This document shows positions 61,601 to 64,000 of a stretch of 64,000 nucleotides of DNA, one piece after another. The stretch is from Strix aluco (lineage: Eukaryota; Chordata; Aves; Strigiformes; Strigidae), in contig NC_133935.1 in assembly GCF_031877795.1 (NCBI RefSeq), positions 72,062,303 to 72,126,302 of the forward strand, in the 5' to 3' direction. How positions within the stretch are numbered: position 1 is the first letter of the stretch; the number at the start of each line of letters is the position of its first letter. Made by a program: the position numbers and the translations under genes. The notes beneath the pieces are model-generated. The model searched no databases. It saw only the letters and a program-made list of their open reading frames with translations, and was not told the origin of the DNA.

Positions 61601-64000
61601 TCAGATCAGCTTTGGCCAGGGACCTCGTTACCCTTCGTTCAGTGAACTACAGCAAGTTCTGGCTTTTTGAAAGTGTGTTCAAGTATACATATGTTATTTC
61701 TAAGACTGTCTGGGTCACCATGAACGTCTGGCTGCCTTCATTCTAGTGGTGGTACATGTCACCTGATTTTAATCCTCAGCTGAATGCTCTGGAGGAGATA
61801 CCTACTACAAGGCTGGCTAAAAGCTACTCCCACTCTTGGTTTGCTCTAGTTGAGCCTATGGTTGCAAATCTAAAATAAGCACTCTGAAACCAGCTTTTCT
61901 TTGATCTGTAGTGAAGTTCATCTCTTCCAGTTAGAGTCAAAGGCTGCATGTCATCTTGTAAAACTTAAACAAATTGAAGGGTGGCATCAGATTTCTGAGT
62001 AATATGGGTGAAGGAAAGCTGAATATACCAACAGGCTGTTTGTTATTATTCTAGCGAAGATCTTCTGTAAGGAGACCAGGGAAACAAACTTAGTCCTGCT
62101 GATGTTGGTACTTGGTGTTATGTGCATGCAGCAGCAGCAGCAGGACTGTAGAGCCATCCGTTTACAAATCACAATTTTTAACATGGGTTTTTAATCACTC
62201 AAGACTGCTGTAACAAACTATTTATGCCTTTGTGTTTGACAGAAATGTGTGCTCCTTCCATTCCCTCATATTGCCTTCCTACTTGCTCAGCATCTCCTCC
62301 TAAGAGCTTGTTCTACTACACACACTTTAAAACAGATCACTTAGTGACTTGGAGCTGGACATTTTGTCCTAAAAGGATGTAATTTGTCACTGGCAGCTCT
62401 CAGGTTTACTAGATCCTTCTAAAATTCAGTTTCTGAGCTGACTCCTCTGGCATTGCAGATCTTGCAGAGCACACTAAGATGCCGCTCCCCTCCCCTTTCC
62501 CGTGCAGTGCTGATGTTTCACCCCACTCACTTAATGCTTTCAAAACCTGGGTGTGCTACATTTTGTACATTTCCCTGCACAGCAACACGGTGCATATTAG
62601 TACAAATATTTGTCTGCCTCTGGGCGTACAAGAGAAGAAGAGTGTCAGCCCAGTTACTACATTCTGGTCCCTAGGGTGAATTTTCTCCCAAAGATCCACA
62701 GGTGACTGGGCCACTTGGGGCTCTCAGTGACAAACTGAGTAGCTACTGGCTTCCAAAGTTTTCACACCCCATGCTCAACTAGTTCCCAGATTTTCTGAAT
62801 TTTGTTTTTACAAGTACTTTTCAGACAAGCCAGTGGGCATCTAAGACTACAGGCATGTTTCTGTGGAAGAAAAGAGTTCCTTTAAGCATGTTGGTAGAGA
62901 ATGCGAAGATTTCATAGACCTCATAGTAAGTGCTTTATGTTAAAACAAATTCAAACAACCATCTATGGGATCTGTCCAAGAAATCTTAAAATTATCTTTG
63001 GATTTAGTTCTGGAACATGCAACAGGCTGGAATAATTTAACTTGATTTGACGCACTGGCCTGAAAGATCAACAACTGGACTCATATTAATACACTTGCAT
63101 GGACTGACAATCAACATTTTGATAGTCAGTCCTTTCCTTCTGTTGCCTTTCCTCCTATCCTTTTATTGCCTTTAATATCCTTCTCCTCTACCTAAACTCT
63201 GAAAACAGGCTTTTGTTAAAATAGGTAATGACCAGATGACCAGGAAGATGTGTCTTAACACTCACATGGAGTCCTCTAGTTCAAGGGCACTCTAGTCTGG
63301 CTGCCTCTAAAACCTGATTTAAATCTCTTGGTGTTAGTAGTACTAGAGCTTAGTCACACCTGTATCTCATAATATCACCATTTAAATTATTTGATGTTAA
63401 CAGTAGTACTGTACAGCTCTTTTACTGGAGCTATCACACCCTGTAATATGTATTCTCTGCAATTTAATGAAAACCAAGTTTGAAGTTTCAACAGTTGTCG
63501 TTTTCTGAGAAAATGAAATATTTTGTCAAAAACTTTGTCCATCAGCTCAGACCATGACGAGACACTTCAAAGCTCTCTTTTGTGTTTCTCTTGACGTTAA
63601 CTGCTGGTGAGAACAGTGTGATTTGTGCAAACACTTGTGGTGCAATGGCACTGATTCACCACAGATGATTTGGCTGGTTGGGTGAGCAGTGACACTGGCT
63701 TGGAGGGAAAATGCGCCTGTGCTTTCACATCCACAAGCCAAAATGGCATTCAGTCAAACAACTCATTAAAAAAAAAAAAAAGCAAAGAAAAATTGAAGGT
63801 GGAATGAAGCATAATGCAAAAAGTAAGACGACTGTATTTCCAGCCTCACCCAGTCTAGCAAGTATTATTCATTTGTGATAGAATCCATGTAGAAGATGAG
63901 GAGGTGAAAAGACCAGAATATATATACTGTACGTGTCTATGTTTGCACCATTTAGTGTTGTTCTACTATGACAGACATGGTAATGGACTTTATGTCCTCT
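46700..64000. other. 17 kb AT-rich region, no gene recognised
   Basis: I find no exon, RNA gene or CR1 copy that I can support between the end of ALG10 and the right edge. ORFs are short and scattered, and none resembles a known family. Local features are a hairpin-forming palindrome at 57931-57990, a homeodomain-site-like AT-rich block at 49140-49260, a five-unit CAG run near 62131-62145, and a somewhat GC-richer patch at 60720-61460. The absence of CR1 over 17 kb contrasts with nine copies or fragments in the first 46 kb. Confidence 0.5.
57931..57990. repeat. Nested inverted repeat
   Basis: Inner arms GGGGGTA (57946-57952) and TACCCCC (57960-57966) enclose a 7-base loop. Outer arms AGCTACTC (57935-57942) and GAGTAGCT (57980-57987) are perfect complements. 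It could fold into a hairpin as DNA or RNA. I see no gene around it. Confidence 0.6.

Overview
This is vertebrate nuclear DNA, almost certainly from a bird. Every interspersed repeat I can place is a 5'-truncated CR1 LINE with the avian 3' tail (blocks of the type GATTCTGTGATTCTGTG), genes have many short introns, and promoters are compact CpG islands. I do not name a species.

I rebuilt five protein-coding genes by joining exons at splice sites. Reading frames and phases close exactly in all five. On the minus strand, TRMU (13631 to 2374, 11 coding exons, 415 aa) makes mitochondrial tRNA 2-thiouridine. Directly upstream and in the same direction is GTSE1 (26110 to 15303, 11 coding exons plus a likely non-coding first exon near 27064-27110, 719 aa), a G2/mitosis microtubule and clathrin-binding protein. 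GTSE1 followed by TRMU is also the human 22q13 order. On the plus strand at 31346-32756 lies a two-exon gene for a 68-residue single-pass membrane protein that I do not recognise. It has a TATA-type promoter and a polyadenylation signal. TPRKB (minus, 41559 to 39181, 4 coding exons, 175 aa) is a KEOPS subunit for tRNA t6A. It sits head to head with ALG10 (plus, 42029 to 46343, 3 exons, 472 aa), the last glucosyltransferase of N-glycan precursor assembly. About 470 bp of CpG-rich DNA separates their start codons.

Layout: 1-612 CR1 remnant; 0.6-2.3 kb TRMU downstream flank; 2.3-13.7 kb TRMU; 13.7-14.9 kb spacer; 14.9-27.1 kb GTSE1 with two CR1 copies in one intron; 27.1-27.7 kb GTSE1 promoter flank; 27.7-28.5 kb a CR1 with a long open frame; 28.5-31 kb no gene seen; 31-33.4 kb small membrane-protein gene; 33.4-39.1 kb spacer with two CR1 copies; 39.1-46.7 kb TPRKB/ALG10, with an old 1 kb CR1 in ALG10 intron 2; 46.7-64 kb AT-rich, with no gene recognised.

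TRMU and TPRKB both serve tRNA modification, but nothing in the sequence shows they are co-regulated. The most useful leads are the unrecognised 68-aa gene, a GC-AG intron in TRMU, a stop-free 3n intron in ALG10, cell-cycle (CHR-type) promoter motifs at GTSE1, and a gene order upstream of GTSE1 that differs from human.
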